Positions 14,277 through 22,126 are shown, counted from the first letter of the stretch. The stretch: DNA of 37,675 nucleotides from Bacillota bacterium (GCA_017620135.1 JAFZQZ010000109.1:1-37675), one strand, 5' to 3'. The notes: a model not told the origin generated them from the letters alone. Numbers and translations: made by a program.

Positions 14277-15980
14277 TTACTCGACCCCCGTCAGATCATA
14301 ATCCTGCAGCCATTTTGTGGCGGTCTCGCAGACACCCTTCAGGCACTCCTCATCGAACGGCGTCGCAAGGCCGGCGTTCTTCAGAAGATCGGTGAAAGTA
14401 CGGCTGCCGCCCTGTCTGGTATAAGCCATGTAGCGCTCCCAGGCCTGGGCGGGATCCTTCTGGGTCATGGCCCAGAATTCCAGCGCGACGGTCTGCGCCA
14501 GGCAGTAATCGATATAGTAGAACGGGACTTCGTAAATGTGGATCTGGCTCTGCCAGCGCTCGCCGTCCCCGTAGAAGGGGATCTCGCCGTCCAGCCGCAG
14601 CCAGGGCTGATAGATGCCCATGAGGCGCTTCCACTCGGCGTGGCGCTCCTTCGGCGTCAGCTCCGGGTGTTCGTAAATGATATGCTGGAAATGATCCACC
14701 ATGGTCCCGTAGGGGATAAAGGTGAGCGCACCGGCCAGGTGGCTGTACTTGAATTTCCGCGCGTCGGGGCCGAAGAAGCCTTCCGCGTTGCGCCAGCCGA
14801 AGAATTCCATGCTCATGGAATGGACCTCGCAGCCTTCCTCGCTGGGATCGACATACACTTCGGGGATACGGTCGCGGTTCATCCAGTAGGCAAAAGCGTG
14901 TCCAGCCTCGTGCGTAACGACCTCCACGTCGCCCTGGGTGCCGTTGAAGTTCGCGAAGATGAACGGCCGCCCGTACTGTTCCAGACTGCTGCAGTAGCCG
15001 CCGGCCTGCTTTCCTTCCGTGGAAAGCACGTCCATCAGCTCTTCATCGAGCATCGTACGGAAGAACTCGCTGGTCTCCGGAGAGAGCTCATCGTAGAACT
15101 TTCTGCCCTGCGCCAGGATGTCATCTGGTGAACCGACAGGACGAGGGTTGCCGCTGCGGAACTGCAGAGCCACATCCGCATACGAAAGAGGATAAGGCTT
15201 ACCGATCCGCTTTGCCCGTTCACGCATGATGGAGTCCGCTACGGGCACCAGATATTTCTGCACGGCAGCGCGGAACTTTTCCACATCTTCCTTCGTATAA
15301 CAATTGCGGTCCATCCGGTAGTAGCCCAGCTGCGTAAAGCCGCCGTAGCCGAGTTTCTTTCCCATCGTGTCACGCAGCTGCACCAGTTCGTCAAAGATCC
15401 TGTCCAGCTCCGGCTGATTTTCCTTGTACCATTTTCCTTCGGCTTTCCATGCCGCCAGGCGGCGATCGTCATCCAGGTCATCCTCGAAAGGTTCCAGCTG
15501 GGACAGCGTGTAGACGCCGCCTTCAAAGGGGATCTGCGCGGAGGCGATCAGGTCGTCGTACTCGCTGACCAGCTCGTTCTCCTGCTGCAGGTCCTCGACA
15601 ATCTCGGGCGAGAAGGTCTTCTTTTCCATTTCCGTCTTCACGAACAGAAGGCCGCCGTACTCCGCCTCGAAGTCTTTGCGGAAGGGAGACTCGAGCATCG
15701 CTTCGTTCCACTCCTGCACGTATTCCTCGATCTCCGGGCAGAATTCATCCCAGAAATCCTTCTCTTCGTTGTAGAACTCGTCGCGCGTGTCGATCGACTG
15801 GCGGATGTAAGCCAGAGAGATCGTCGTGTCGACGACTTTGCTTTTTTCTTCATTCTCCAGAAAGACCGCATGGGCTTCTTCGTAGCTCTTCGCGTTTTTG
15901 AACCGTTCGGTCAGATCCTTGATCTCGCGGATGATCTCATCCGTATCCGGTCTCTTGTAAGGCATTTCAGAAAATTTCAT
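14277..15980 (-). CDS. pepF: M3 family oligoendopeptidase F
   Basis: 567 residues, cytosolic zinc peptidase of family M3 that cleaves short peptides. The zinc motif is HEAGH (His357, Glu358, His361); the third ligand is probably Glu385 in EVHSMSMEF. The start at 15980 (MKFSEMPYKRP) follows GGAGGAAATAGA, an excellent ribosome binding site; an open frame continues upstream for 42 codons but is crossed by the hairpin of a terminator and is not protein-like. Upstream are a promoter, a palindrome, a 21-codon ORF and a terminator (16061-16256) that may control the gene by attenuation. It is followed by a GNAT gene 4 bp away. Confidence 0.93.
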   Translation of the reverse strand: MKFSEMPYKRPDTDEIIREIKDLTERFKNAKSYEEAHAVFLENEEKSKVVDTTISLAYIRQSIDTRDEFYNEEKDFWDEFCPEIEEYVQEWNEAMLESPFRKDFEAEYGGLLFVKTEMEKKTFSPEIVEDLQQENELVSEYDDLIASAQIPFEGGVYTLSQLEPFEDDLDDDRRLAAWKAEGKWYKENQPELDRIFDELVQLRDTMGKKLGYGGFTQLGYYRMDRNCYTKEDVEKFRAAVQKYLVPVADSIMRERAKRIGKPYPLSYADVALQFRSGNPRPVGSPDDILAQGRKFYDELSPETSEFFRTMLDEELMDVLSTEGKQAGGYCSSLEQYGRPFIFANFNGTQGDVEVVTHEAGHAFAYWMNRDRIPEVYVDPSEEGCEVHSMSMEFFGWRNAEGFFGPDARKFKYSHLAGALTFIPYGTMVDHFQHIIYEHPELTPKERHAEWKRLMGIYQPWLRLDGEIPFYGDGERWQSQIHIYEVPFYYIDYCLAQTVALEFWAMTQKDPAQAWERYMAYTRQGGSRTFTDLLKNAGLATPFDEECLKGVCETATKWLQDYDLTGVE

Positions 15981-16060
15981 TCTATTTCCTCCATTTGATA
16001 TTCTTTCACAGATATGTGTGGCGACCCGGTAAGTGGATCTTGGACCTGCAAAGCCTACGG

Positions 16061-16095
16061 TAAATAAAAACACCGTGACGCACAGACGCCACGGT
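16061..16095 (-). terminator. Terminator (possible attenuator) between the 21-codon ORF and pepF
   Basis: On the minus strand ACCGTGGCG and CGTCACGGT pair over 9 bp (one G-U) with a 6-nt loop, followed by GTTTTTATTT. It lies 29 bp after the stop of the small ORF and 80 bp ahead of the pepF start. Confidence 0.75.
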
Positions 16096-16124
16096 TCAAT
16101 AACCATATTCCTGCCCAGCCGGGA

Positions 16125-16190
16125 TCAAAGAACACAAACCGAGGTCATCACACAATATTCATTTGTTGATTCGAATCGTACAGTATACAT
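16125..16190 (-). CDS. 21-residue small ORF (leader peptide candidate)
   Basis: Minus-strand ORF of 21 codons, first residues MYTVRFESTNEY, last residues CVMTSVCVL. It has a strong ribosome binding site (GAAAGGAGG, 9 bp before ATG) and a good promoter. Composition is not biased to one amino acid, though Val, Thr and Cys are frequent in the last nine residues. It precedes a terminator and then pepF, which is the order of a leader-peptide attenuator. It could equally be an independent small protein. I found no known peptide match by eye. Confidence 0.5.
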   Translation of the reverse strand: MYTVRFESTNEYCVMTSVCVL

Positions 16191-16214
16191 TGTTGATAAC
16201 CTCCTTTCTGATAA

Positions 16215-16256
16215 TATAACCTTATTGGTTATACCAGATAAAACAACAAAAGTCAA
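16215..16256 (-). promoter_or_regulatory. Promoter with overlapping palindromic operator, ahead of the small ORF and pepF
   Basis: Minus strand: TTGACT (16251-16256) and TATAAC (16228-16233) with a 17-bp spacer, a very good sigma-A promoter. A perfect palindrome TATAACC-N5-GGTTATA (16215-16233) covers the -10 box and the expected start site, so a dimeric repressor would block initiation. The regulator is not in the window. Confidence 0.7.
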
Positions 16257-16306
16257 CGCACAATTAGCGTTATCCTGCCTCCTTGAAACAAGGATCTTTC
16301 AGAGCC

Positions 16307-16957
16307 TTACCTGGTAGCCTTCAATGTGTATGTCGGGCCCCACTGGTTCAAAACCGTCACCTTGGAAAAGCCGGCGCAAAGCAGCGCCTCTGTCTCGTGT
16401 TCCACGGTCAGCGGCGTATCATAGTGATAGAACTCGTCATCCCGAAGGTTCTGCTCCTTCCTCAGCCGGACGAGTTCCGTGCGGCGAAGCCGTTCTTCCT
16501 CTTCCGACAGGGCAAAGTAGTCAGTCAGAATAAAATACCCTTCCGATTTCAGTGCCGCACGGACCTTTTCATACAAAGGTACTTTTTCTTCTTTGGTAAA
16601 ATGATGCAGTGATTCCACCGACACCACGGCGTCATACACGTTCTCACCCAATGGAATGTCGAAATAAGAGCCTTCCACCAGAGTCAGCGACTTGTCTGGG
16701 AACTTCTCGCGAAGGGCGTTCAGCATGCCTGCTGCCAGGTCGATACCCGTAACTTTTGCGGTCGGGACTTTCTCAAAGTAATATCCCAGTTCCAGGCCTG
16801 TCCCGCATCCGAGGTCCAGGATACAGGAACCTGGTTTCTGCGGGAGGCACCCGGCTGTAAATGGATAGAACTCCCTTGCCGAATCGATCGTATCCAGCTG
16901 ATGCGCCTCATAACCGTCCAACCGGGCGTCAAAGAACTCGCCCATTTTCTCCAGCAT
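16307..16957 (-). CDS. Class I SAM-dependent methyltransferase
   Basis: 216 residues from the ATG at 16957, preceded by GGAGACAGAAT; the longer open frame begins inside the upstream gene. Motif I is ILDLGCGTGLE (46-56), strand 2 ends TGIDLAAGMLNALREKF, and DAVVSVESLHHFTKEEK is the motif IV region. Such enzymes methylate small molecules or quinone-like substrates; the substrate is unknown. It overlaps the upstream DUF1835-like gene by 29 bp, so the two are coupled. The gene ends before the promoter region of the small ORF. Confidence 0.85.
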   Translation of the reverse strand: MLEKMGEFFDARLDGYEAHQLDTIDSAREFYPFTAGCLPQKPGSCILDLGCGTGLELGYYFEKVPTAKVTGIDLAAGMLNALREKFPDKSLTLVEGSYFDIPLGENVYDAVVSVESLHHFTKEEKVPLYEKVRAALKSEGYFILTDYFALSEEEERLRRTELVRLRKEQNLRDDEFYHYDTPLTVEHETEALLCAGFSKVTVLNQWGPTYTLKATR

Positions 16958-17360
16958 ATTCTGTCTCCTCATATCCCGTCGGGAGTTCATATTCTTCCAG
17001 GACTCTCAGATCATACTCATCGACCAGCTGGACCCGGATCGGTTTTGTATAACCATTCTTTTTCAGCCAGCCGATCACAAACTCCAGATTTGCCTTACAG
17101 CATGCATCCGTCCCGAAACGAAGGATATAGGCTTCAGACATATCCAGCCGGATGATCGGAAGCATTTTCTCCTTGTACTCATCCTGCGAAACGCCCCAAA
17201 AAGCAGCCCTCTTCGCGATGAATTCCGCGTCGATCTGAAAACCGTCATACCTGCCTTTTGATAGATCCTCGCGAAACGGAATGATACGTTCTTCCGGATC
17301 CGTCCCGACCATCAGCTTTTTCATCTCGTCGCCGGCAACGATATAAACAGGATCCCGCAT
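16929..17360 (-). CDS. Uncharacterised protein, possibly DUF1835-like
   Basis: 143 residues from the ATG at 17360 (MRDPVYIVAGDEMKK), which has GGAGAGGAT ahead; a longer open frame would enter the neighbouring gene and has no typical composition. The N-terminal strand PVYIVAGDE, IIPFREDLSKG and the C-terminal ACCKANLEF...RVQLVDEYDLRVLEEYELP resemble DUF1835-type proteins as I recall them; this match is by eye and moderate. Function unknown. Its end overlaps the start of the methyltransferase gene. Confidence 0.55.
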   Translation of the reverse strand: MRDPVYIVAGDEMKKLMVGTDPEERIIPFREDLSKGRYDGFQIDAEFIAKRAAFWGVSQDEYKEKMLPIIRLDMSEAYILRFGTDACCKANLEFVIGWLKKNGYTKPIRVQLVDEYDLRVLEEYELPTGYEETEYAGENGRVL

Positions 17361-17377
17361 ACCATCCTCTCCTGTGC

Positions 17378-17707
17378 TTAATATTTCAGGTGTATATTCT
17401 TGCTCGTGATCATGATAATGATAAACATGACTACCGAAGCGATCAAACTGACGAGCTGAACGATCTTCACGATCCTGTGTTTGACGCCGAACAGGACGAG
17501 AATACTGGAAAGAACGCTGATCGCTACCAGGAAGATCTGCAGATTGAACATCCACCCCATATCAGCTTTGGACAACTTATCAATGGGACTGAGCTCCCAG
17601 TGGTGGACCGTGCCGTCTGCCATGTAGGCAGTGTCGGTGTACAGTTCGATATTCAAGATCACGATCATCGCGATATTGATGACAAATGAAATGATACTCA
17701 GCAGCAT
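17378..17707 (-). CDS. Small membrane protein, three TM helices
   Basis: 109 residues. Hydrophobic helices at about 2-20, 55-75 and 80-100 are separated by a polar loop (ELYTDTAYMADGTVHHWELSP) that would face the outside. No recognisable family or catalytic motif. It is 17 bp ahead of the DUF1835-like gene and 42 bp after the serine hydrolase gene. Confidence 0.6.
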   Translation of the reverse strand: MLLSIISFVINIAMIVILNIELYTDTAYMADGTVHHWELSPIDKLSKADMGWMFNLQIFLVAISVLSSILVLFGVKHRIVKIVQLVSLIASVVMFIIIMITSKNIHLKY

Positions 17708-17749
17708 CTTCTTTCCTCCCTTAATACACTTCCCGGTAAAGCAGCCGCG

Positions 17750-19102
17750 TTACACCTTTTTCCCGGTCAGGCCGTAGAATGTCAGGCAGCCGTCGCCGAA
17801 CGTGATATCTTCGTCGTCTCCTTTGATCCCGAACTTTTTCTCTCCCAGCGGATAGAACCTGTCTTCGCCGGAGTCCCACGATCCAAGGATAAACCTGTTA
17901 TACAGATCTCCGTCTTTCATAAAGACCTCGATCCGGTATTTGTCCCATTCGTATGTTCCGCACAGATCCTCCCATCCGGTTTTGTCCGGATCTTTGAGCG
18001 CGATATCTTCCAGAAGACGGATGGGCTCGGGTTCTTTCCCTTTAACGATCGCCTTCATCCCCTCGAAAAAGGCGTGGGTACCTCTTCCGTCCAGACTTTC
18101 ACGGCACTTAAGGATGACCAGCACCTTATCCGCATCGATCAGACGCTCGAACCATGTAGAGTACCCGGGCCAGCCGCCGCTGTGGGAGACAATGAGTCCC
18201 AGCTCGGGATCATCTGAGATACACCAGCCGAAACCATAGCCGTCCGGATCGTCTTCGTCGCGAGCGATCTCGCCGTTATTCAGAAGTGCTCTCGTATACA
18301 TGAGCTTCTGCTCCTCGAGCGTGACCACTTTTCCCTCACGCAGTGCTCTGTCCCACTGAAACAGATCAAGAACGTTCGTGTGAATGATCCCGTCGCCGTT
18401 CATTCCGTCCAGCGGAACGACACAGTGGCTGTCACTCTTCGAATCATCCGGGAGAATGAATTTTCCGTTGTCCAGGATCATCCCGTAAGCCAGGTTTTCC
18501 ACGTCGAGTTGATCCTTCCGGCGGTGGATGAGACGCGTAGACATCATCCCGGCCGGTTCAAAAATGTTCTTCCGCACAAACTCTTCGAAGGGAACGCCTG
18601 AGACCTTTTCCACGATCTGCGCCAGCAGGCAGTAGCCGGTGTTGGAATACTCGTACTTCTCGCCCGGCGCGAAGCCGGCCGGCTCGCCGCACTCGCACAG
18701 GAACCGGATGATGATAGCGTTGCTTGGAATAGTGTGCTCGTTCTCCGCGGTTTTCTCGACCCAGTCCATGTAGTCGGGAAGTCCGCCGGTGTGGCTGAGC
18801 AGATGCCGGATCGTCACGCCTTTGTATGGGATCTCAGGAAAGAACCTGGTCACCTCGTCCTCCAGGCTCAGGAGTCCTCTCCTGCGAAGAAGCATGATCG
18901 CGGACGCGCAGAAGTTTTTACTCACCGAAGCGAGGTCAAAAAGACTGTCCTCGCGCATGGGCAGGGTGTTTGCCGGATCGCGCCAGCCGACGGCGCCTTT
19001 CGATACGATCTCACCGTTCTCCGCGAACAGCCACGTACCGGTGAAAAGACCCTTCTCGTGCGCCTTCCGCACCAGGTTTTCCATCATTGTTTTTTTGTCC
19101 AT
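17750..19102 (-). CDS. Beta-lactamase-fold serine hydrolase (class C/PBP type)
   Basis: 450 residues from the ATG at 19102 (MDKKTMMENLV); the upstream open frame is antisense-like noise over the small membrane gene. The catalytic triad of the family is visible: SVSK (Ser59-Lys62), YSN (152-154) and HSGG (307-310). There is no signal peptide, so it is cytosolic as written. Members include esterases, D-aminopeptidases and beta-lactamase relatives; antibiotic hydrolysis is not implied. The C-terminal 110 residues form an extra domain with beta-rich segments (TYEWDKYRIEVFMKDGDLYN). Start overlaps the upstream small membrane gene by 19 bp. Confidence 0.85.
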   Translation of the reverse strand: MDKKTMMENLVRKAHEKGLFTGTWLFAENGEIVSKGAVGWRDPANTLPMREDSLFDLASVSKNFCASAIMLLRRRGLLSLEDEVTRFFPEIPYKGVTIRHLLSHTGGLPDYMDWVEKTAENEHTIPSNAIIIRFLCECGEPAGFAPGEKYEYSNTGYCLLAQIVEKVSGVPFEEFVRKNIFEPAGMMSTRLIHRRKDQLDVENLAYGMILDNGKFILPDDSKSDSHCVVPLDGMNGDGIIHTNVLDLFQWDRALREGKVVTLEEQKLMYTRALLNNGEIARDEDDPDGYGFGWCISDDPELGLIVSHSGGWPGYSTWFERLIDADKVLVILKCRESLDGRGTHAFFEGMKAIVKGKEPEPIRLLEDIALKDPDKTGWEDLCGTYEWDKYRIEVFMKDGDLYNRFILGSWDSGEDRFYPLGEKKFGIKGDDEDITFGDGCLTFYGLTGKKV

Positions 19103-19338
19103 GATTTCTCTTCTTCTTTCAAATAGCTCTCGTTCATAACTTTGTCCTGGTGCTCCTCGATCGCCAGCAGAATCAGCAGCACGATGATCAGTGCGCCGGC
19201 CACGCCCAGAACGCACCAGGCAATGATCTTTAGGCCCAGAAGCTGCAGCACCAGGCCGATCACAGCAAGCACTCCGATACATATCAGCATGATCCTGCCC
19301 GGTTCCAGCATGTTCAGTTTATGTTTGTATTTCTTCAT
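19084..19338 (-). CDS. Small membrane protein, two TM helices
   Basis: 84 residues: a basic N-terminus (MKKYKHKLNML), two adjacent hydrophobic helices (about 16-34 and 38-60) and a charged tail (EEHQDKVMNESYLKEEEKSW). No known family. AAAGGTGG precedes the start. Overlaps the serine hydrolase start by 19 bp. Confidence 0.6.
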   Translation of the reverse strand: MKKYKHKLNMLEPGRIMLICIGVLAVIGLVLQLLGLKIIAWCVLGVAGALIIVLLILLAIEEHQDKVMNESYLKEEEKSWTKKQ

Positions 19339-19356
19339 GTTTCCAAAACCACCTTT

Positions 19357-20034
19357 TTAGTTAAGCAGATCTGAAAGTGTTTCTTCTGTACGAATCGGGA
19401 TCCAGTGACCTTCTACACAGATCTCCGGATCGATCGACCTGATCTTATCCGCCAGCGCCTGGCAGAGATCTTTTTGCTTGATCCCTGTCTCAAATTCATC
19501 ACAGGTCGCATCTCCGAGGAAAAGCGTCTTATCCTGGGCGACATACACAAGGGTCGCATCATCGGTATGCGGTGACTTCGTCTGCATGATTTGTACGCTG
19601 CACCCGCCAAGATCCAGAGTCACTTCCCCGGAATAAATGATATCCGCCAGATCCACGATGACATTCTTGTTTCCCGCATACTCTTTTCGGATGCTCTCGT
19701 CGAGCGCAAAGAAATCCTCAGGACCTTCGGTTTCGATTTTTCGTTTCCACTCCGCCAGGTATCCGTTCGTTCTGCCGTTCGCCAGACACAAGCCATTCAC
19801 GGCATGCATCCCGAACGTGTGGTCCCAGTGCCAGTGCGTGAGGACCGTCAGCGTGGGCAGCGGCAGGTTTTCTTTTTCCAGCAGTGCATAGAATTCCCCG
19901 GTGTGCGCCGCGGAATGGCCCGCGTCTACCGCGAGACTCCAGCCATCGCCCTTCACATATCCAAGATTTGGGCGATCCCTTTCCCCTTCGAACGGCATAT
20001 ACCAGATGTGTTCTGTCAGTCGTTTCAGTTCCAT
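19357..20034 (-). CDS. MBL-fold metallo-hydrolase
   Basis: 225 residues with the metallo-beta-lactamase signature HWHWDH (His67, His69, Asp71, His72), SPHTDDATLVY, GDATCDEFE and EGHWIP, the usual ligand-bearing segments. The family hydrolyses thioesters, lactones, beta-lactams and other compounds; length and sequence suit a general MBL hydrolase. It is 8 bp downstream of the Phd-like antitoxin gene and 18 bp upstream of a small membrane protein. Confidence 0.88.
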   Translation of the reverse strand: MELKRLTEHIWYMPFEGERDRPNLGYVKGDGWSLAVDAGHSAAHTGEFYALLEKENLPLPTLTVLTHWHWDHTFGMHAVNGLCLANGRTNGYLAEWKRKIETEGPEDFFALDESIRKEYAGNKNVIVDLADIIYSGEVTLDLGGCSVQIMQTKSPHTDDATLVYVAQDKTLFLGDATCDEFETGIKQKDLCQALADKIRSIDPEICVEGHWIPIRTEETLSDLLN

Positions 20035-20042
20035 TTTAGCCT

Positions 20043-20285
20043 CTATTTCGCAAGCTCCTCAAATGCTGCTTTATGCTCCCGTAAAATACGCGCTGTAACA
20101 AAATCAAATTTCTCATCTTCACTCATTTCGATCTGCGGTTCTGTATCCAGATCGATCACAAGCAATTTCGGACGATTATTCTTGAAAACTACAACATGTC
20201 CTTTTTTCTCAGCCAGTTTTGCTACTTTGGAAAAGTTCTGATTTGCTTCTGTCGCAGTAACAATCGTATTGGTATCAATAATCAT
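20043..20285 (-). CDS. Phd/YefM-type antitoxin without adjacent toxin
   Basis: 80 residues from the ATG at 20285 (MIIDTNTIVTATEANQNF); upstream TTG is less likely. The Phd/YefM pattern is TATEANQNFSKVAKLAEKKGHVVVFKNNRPKLLVI, the DNA-binding fold, followed by an acidic tail. Antitoxins of this class repress their own operon and neutralise a RelE or Doc-type toxin. No toxin gene is adjacent: the next gene is an MBL hydrolase. It may regulate by itself, or the toxin was lost. The surrounding 300 bp are AT-richer than the island. Confidence 0.85.
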   Translation of the reverse strand: MIIDTNTIVTATEANQNFSKVAKLAEKKGHVVVFKNNRPKLLVIDLDTEPQIEMSEDEKFDFVTARILREHKAAFEELAK

Positions 20286-20319
20286 TTTCCTGTTCCTTTC
20301 CAAGCAGAATCGATATCTA

Positions 20320-20347
20320 ATTATACCACATAATAGATAGAATACAA
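20320..20347 (-). promoter_or_regulatory. Promoter of the Phd-like gene
   Basis: Minus strand: TTGTAT (20342-20347) and TATAAT (20320-20325), 16-bp spacer, 34 bp ahead of the ATG. AT-rich palindromic stretches (ATAATTAT) nearby could bind the antitoxin for autorepression. Confidence 0.6.
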
Positions 20348-20385
20348 CCTATAATTATGGCTAGATATATTCAGGCTTTCATGAG

Positions 20386-20507
20386 ATGGACTGAGAATTG
20401 CAGAAACTGCGGCTGTCATTCCCTTTTAGGGCACAGATTCCCTCCAGTGACTTCTAGATAGAGGAAAAAGGGAATGTGAAGTGTAGATTTAAGAAAAACC
20501 AGTCCAT
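20386..20507 (+). repeat. Structured dispersed repeat, copy 2
   Basis: 122 bp, no ORF. Ends ATGGACT (20386-20392) and AGTCCAT (20501-20507) are inverted. TGGACTGAGAATTGCAGAAA at the left matches the same stretch of copy 1, read on its minus strand, with one base different. An 11-bp perfect hairpin CATTCCCTTTT/AAAAGGGAATG (20417-20427 with 20466-20476) corresponds to the central stems of copy 1. The right end AAAAACCAGTCCAT is shared. The element sits between the Phd-like and CAT genes. Confidence 0.75.
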
Positions 20508-20538
20508 TTGAAGAATATAACGGTCAACCGGTATATTG

Positions 20539-21180
20539 CTACTCCTCAAAATGATCCATATCATACTGCAGGCTTTTCAGAAACTCCGCCACATGATACC
20601 CATCGGTCGTCGCGTGATGGCAGGTCAGCGACAGCGGCATCAGGATGCGGCCGTTTTCACTGTGGTATCTGCCGGCCTCAACGCTTGGGAAATAGTAGCT
20701 TTTGTTTTCGTAGCTGTGGACCGCGAAGTGTTTGAAATCCACCCACGGAACCGTCGAGACGGTATAGGCGTTCTCCGGCGGCAGCTCCGGCCGGGCCAGG
20801 ATGCCGGGATTCCCTCCGTAAGTCTCCTGGTTGCAGATGTAGGCCTGGTGGAAATCCGAGAACGAATCGGTGTATTCCGTCCACATCAGGGAAAACGTGT
20901 GCGTCTCCTCGTGCCATGTCGCGTACAGCGGCGTCAGATTATCATAGTAGCCGATCGCTCCGTCCTTTACCGCACATTTGAACTCGGTCTGCCGGTTCAG
21001 GTTTTTCGTGACAAGCCAGAGATACGCCGGGAAAAACCTGAACCCGCGCTCTTTCGTGACAATGAGCAGATGAGTGACGTCCACCTCCACGGTCAGAGAG
21101 TATCCTGTCGGCGCCATTTGAGAAAAGTAATAGTAGACCTCACGTCTGGGCCAGTCTTTCATATCGATTTTGTGAAACAT
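20539..21180 (-). CDS. cat: Chloramphenicol acetyltransferase family protein
   Basis: 213 residues, CAT family length. CATs transfer acetyl from acetyl-CoA to chloramphenicol in the cytosol as trimers. The catalytic block CHHATTDGYHVAEFL contains His189 and Asp193, in the spacing of the catalytic His195 and structural Asp199 of CAT. Other CAT-like blocks are RREVYYYFSQ, CAVKDGAIGYYDNLTP and VSTVPWVDFKHFAV. Whether chloramphenicol is the real substrate is not visible. The AGGAGG ribosome binding site 8 bp ahead of the ATG lies inside a perfect 15-bp hairpin (21187-21227), so translation may be controlled. Confidence 0.85.
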   Translation of the reverse strand: MFHKIDMKDWPRREVYYYFSQMAPTGYSLTVEVDVTHLLIVTKERGFRFFPAYLWLVTKNLNRQTEFKCAVKDGAIGYYDNLTPLYATWHEETHTFSLMWTEYTDSFSDFHQAYICNQETYGGNPGILARPELPPENAYTVSTVPWVDFKHFAVHSYENKSYYFPSVEAGRYHSENGRILMPLSLTCHHATTDGYHVAEFLKSLQYDMDHFEE

Positions 21181-21186
21181 AAATAA

Positions 21187-21227
21187 GTCCTCCTTTTGGC
21201 ACTATCATATCATGCCAAAAGGAGGAC
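21187..21227 (-). promoter_or_regulatory. Perfect 15-bp hairpin sequestering the CAT ribosome binding site
   Basis: GTCCTCCTTTTGGCA (21187-21201) pairs without mismatch with TGCCAAAAGGAGGAC (21213-21227), loop 11 nt. In the mRNA the CAT Shine-Dalgarno AGGAGG (plus-strand CCTCCT 21189-21194) is in the downstream arm. There is no T-run, so it is not a terminator. A second small hairpin CTACG-CTT-CGTAG lies at 21233-21245. I see no short leader ORF of the catA86 kind between the GNAT stop and the hairpin. Confidence 0.7.
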
Positions 21228-21250
21228 CGTCCCTACGCTTCGTAGAGTCG

Positions 21251-22120
21251 TTACTTGGAAAGGTCGATCCAGTACCGTTCCAGATCCACCCCTTCTTCCG
21301 CTTCGTACACCGTGGACTCGTATACTCCGCCGTTCTTCAGGATCGTCCGCTTACTGCCTTCGTTGCCGCTGATGCAGGTGATCAGCACCTTCTCGATCCC
21401 CAGTTCTTTGCACTTCGGAAGCACCATCTGCAGCATCCGCGCCGCATACCCTTTGCGCCGCTCGCTCGGTGCCACAGAATAGCCGATATGTCCGCCGTAC
21501 TTTTCCAGGTAATCATTGAAATAATGCCGGATATCGATCATCCCGACGACCTTCTGATCCTCTTCCCTCACCAGCATATACTGTGTGGACTGTACCCGCC
21601 CCTCCGGAACGGTACGCGGATCCTGATAGCGTTTCACATTCTCGATCCAGTCCTTCGGATCATCATACTTTCGCAGCGAGCCTGTTCCGTCCATGGAATC
21701 GCCGCTGTCAAGGAACTCCTTCCGATATGCCCGGATCTGCGGACCATATTCGGCAGAAGGCTGGACTAGTCTGAGCTCCGGATAATCCACCCAGCGCCCG
21801 TCTCTGAAGATCTCGTACTTTCCCCACTCCGGCCTGCCGGTCACGCGGCCTTTCACCCGAAGCGGGATGAACGCGTCATGCTGGCAATCCGGCAGTGGAT
21901 CTTCCAGATCCATCCAGCCTTTTTCATCGATCCGTTCGTCCCACTCTTCCTGCAGATCCTCCAATGAATCATACAGACGATCGCCCGCGGAGAGTACCGC
22001 GTCCGGGCTGGAATACTCGAAAAGATAGAATCCTTCCGACGATTCATACAGCATGATCTTGTAAATGTCGTCACTCTGATCACGCTTTAAAGGTTCTTTT
22101 AAATACGCGTATTTTCTCAT
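21251..22120 (-). CDS. N-terminal unknown domain - GNAT acetyltransferase
   Basis: 289 residues. Residues about 1-115 (MRKYAYLKEPL ... PEWGKYEIFRDGRWVDY) form a separate domain I do not recognise, rich in aromatic and acidic residues. Residues 116-289 are a GNAT closely related to the gene at 13784: SGDSMDGTGSLRKY, MLVREEDQKVVGMIDIRHY, GHIGYSVAPSERRKGYAARML, ILKNGGVYES, ERYWIDL. Probably the product of fusion and duplication. Located 6 bp after the AlkD-like gene and 70 bp ahead of the CAT gene. Substrate unknown. Confidence 0.82.
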   Translation of the reverse strand: MRKYAYLKEPLKRDQSDDIYKIMLYESSEGFYLFEYSSPDAVLSAGDRLYDSLEDLQEEWDERIDEKGWMDLEDPLPDCQHDAFIPLRVKGRVTGRPEWGKYEIFRDGRWVDYPELRLVQPSAEYGPQIRAYRKEFLDSGDSMDGTGSLRKYDDPKDWIENVKRYQDPRTVPEGRVQSTQYMLVREEDQKVVGMIDIRHYFNDYLEKYGGHIGYSVAPSERRKGYAARMLQMVLPKCKELGIEKVLITCISGNEGSKRTILKNGGVYESTVYEAEEGVDLERYWIDLSK

Positions 22121-22126
22121 ATTCTT

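Noticed and set aside
15981..16106. 42-codon N-terminal extension of pepF
   Set aside because: It runs through a terminator hairpin and has no ribosome binding site, whereas the inner ATG has GGAGG and matches the family start.
16061..16306. T-box or riboswitch ahead of pepF
   Set aside because: No T-box GGTGG-type conserved sequence or other known aptamer motif is seen; only a promoter, a short ORF and a terminator.
20286..20303. TTG start giving six more residues for the Phd-like protein
   Set aside because: The extension (ERNRK) covers the purine-rich ribosome binding site of the downstream ATG.
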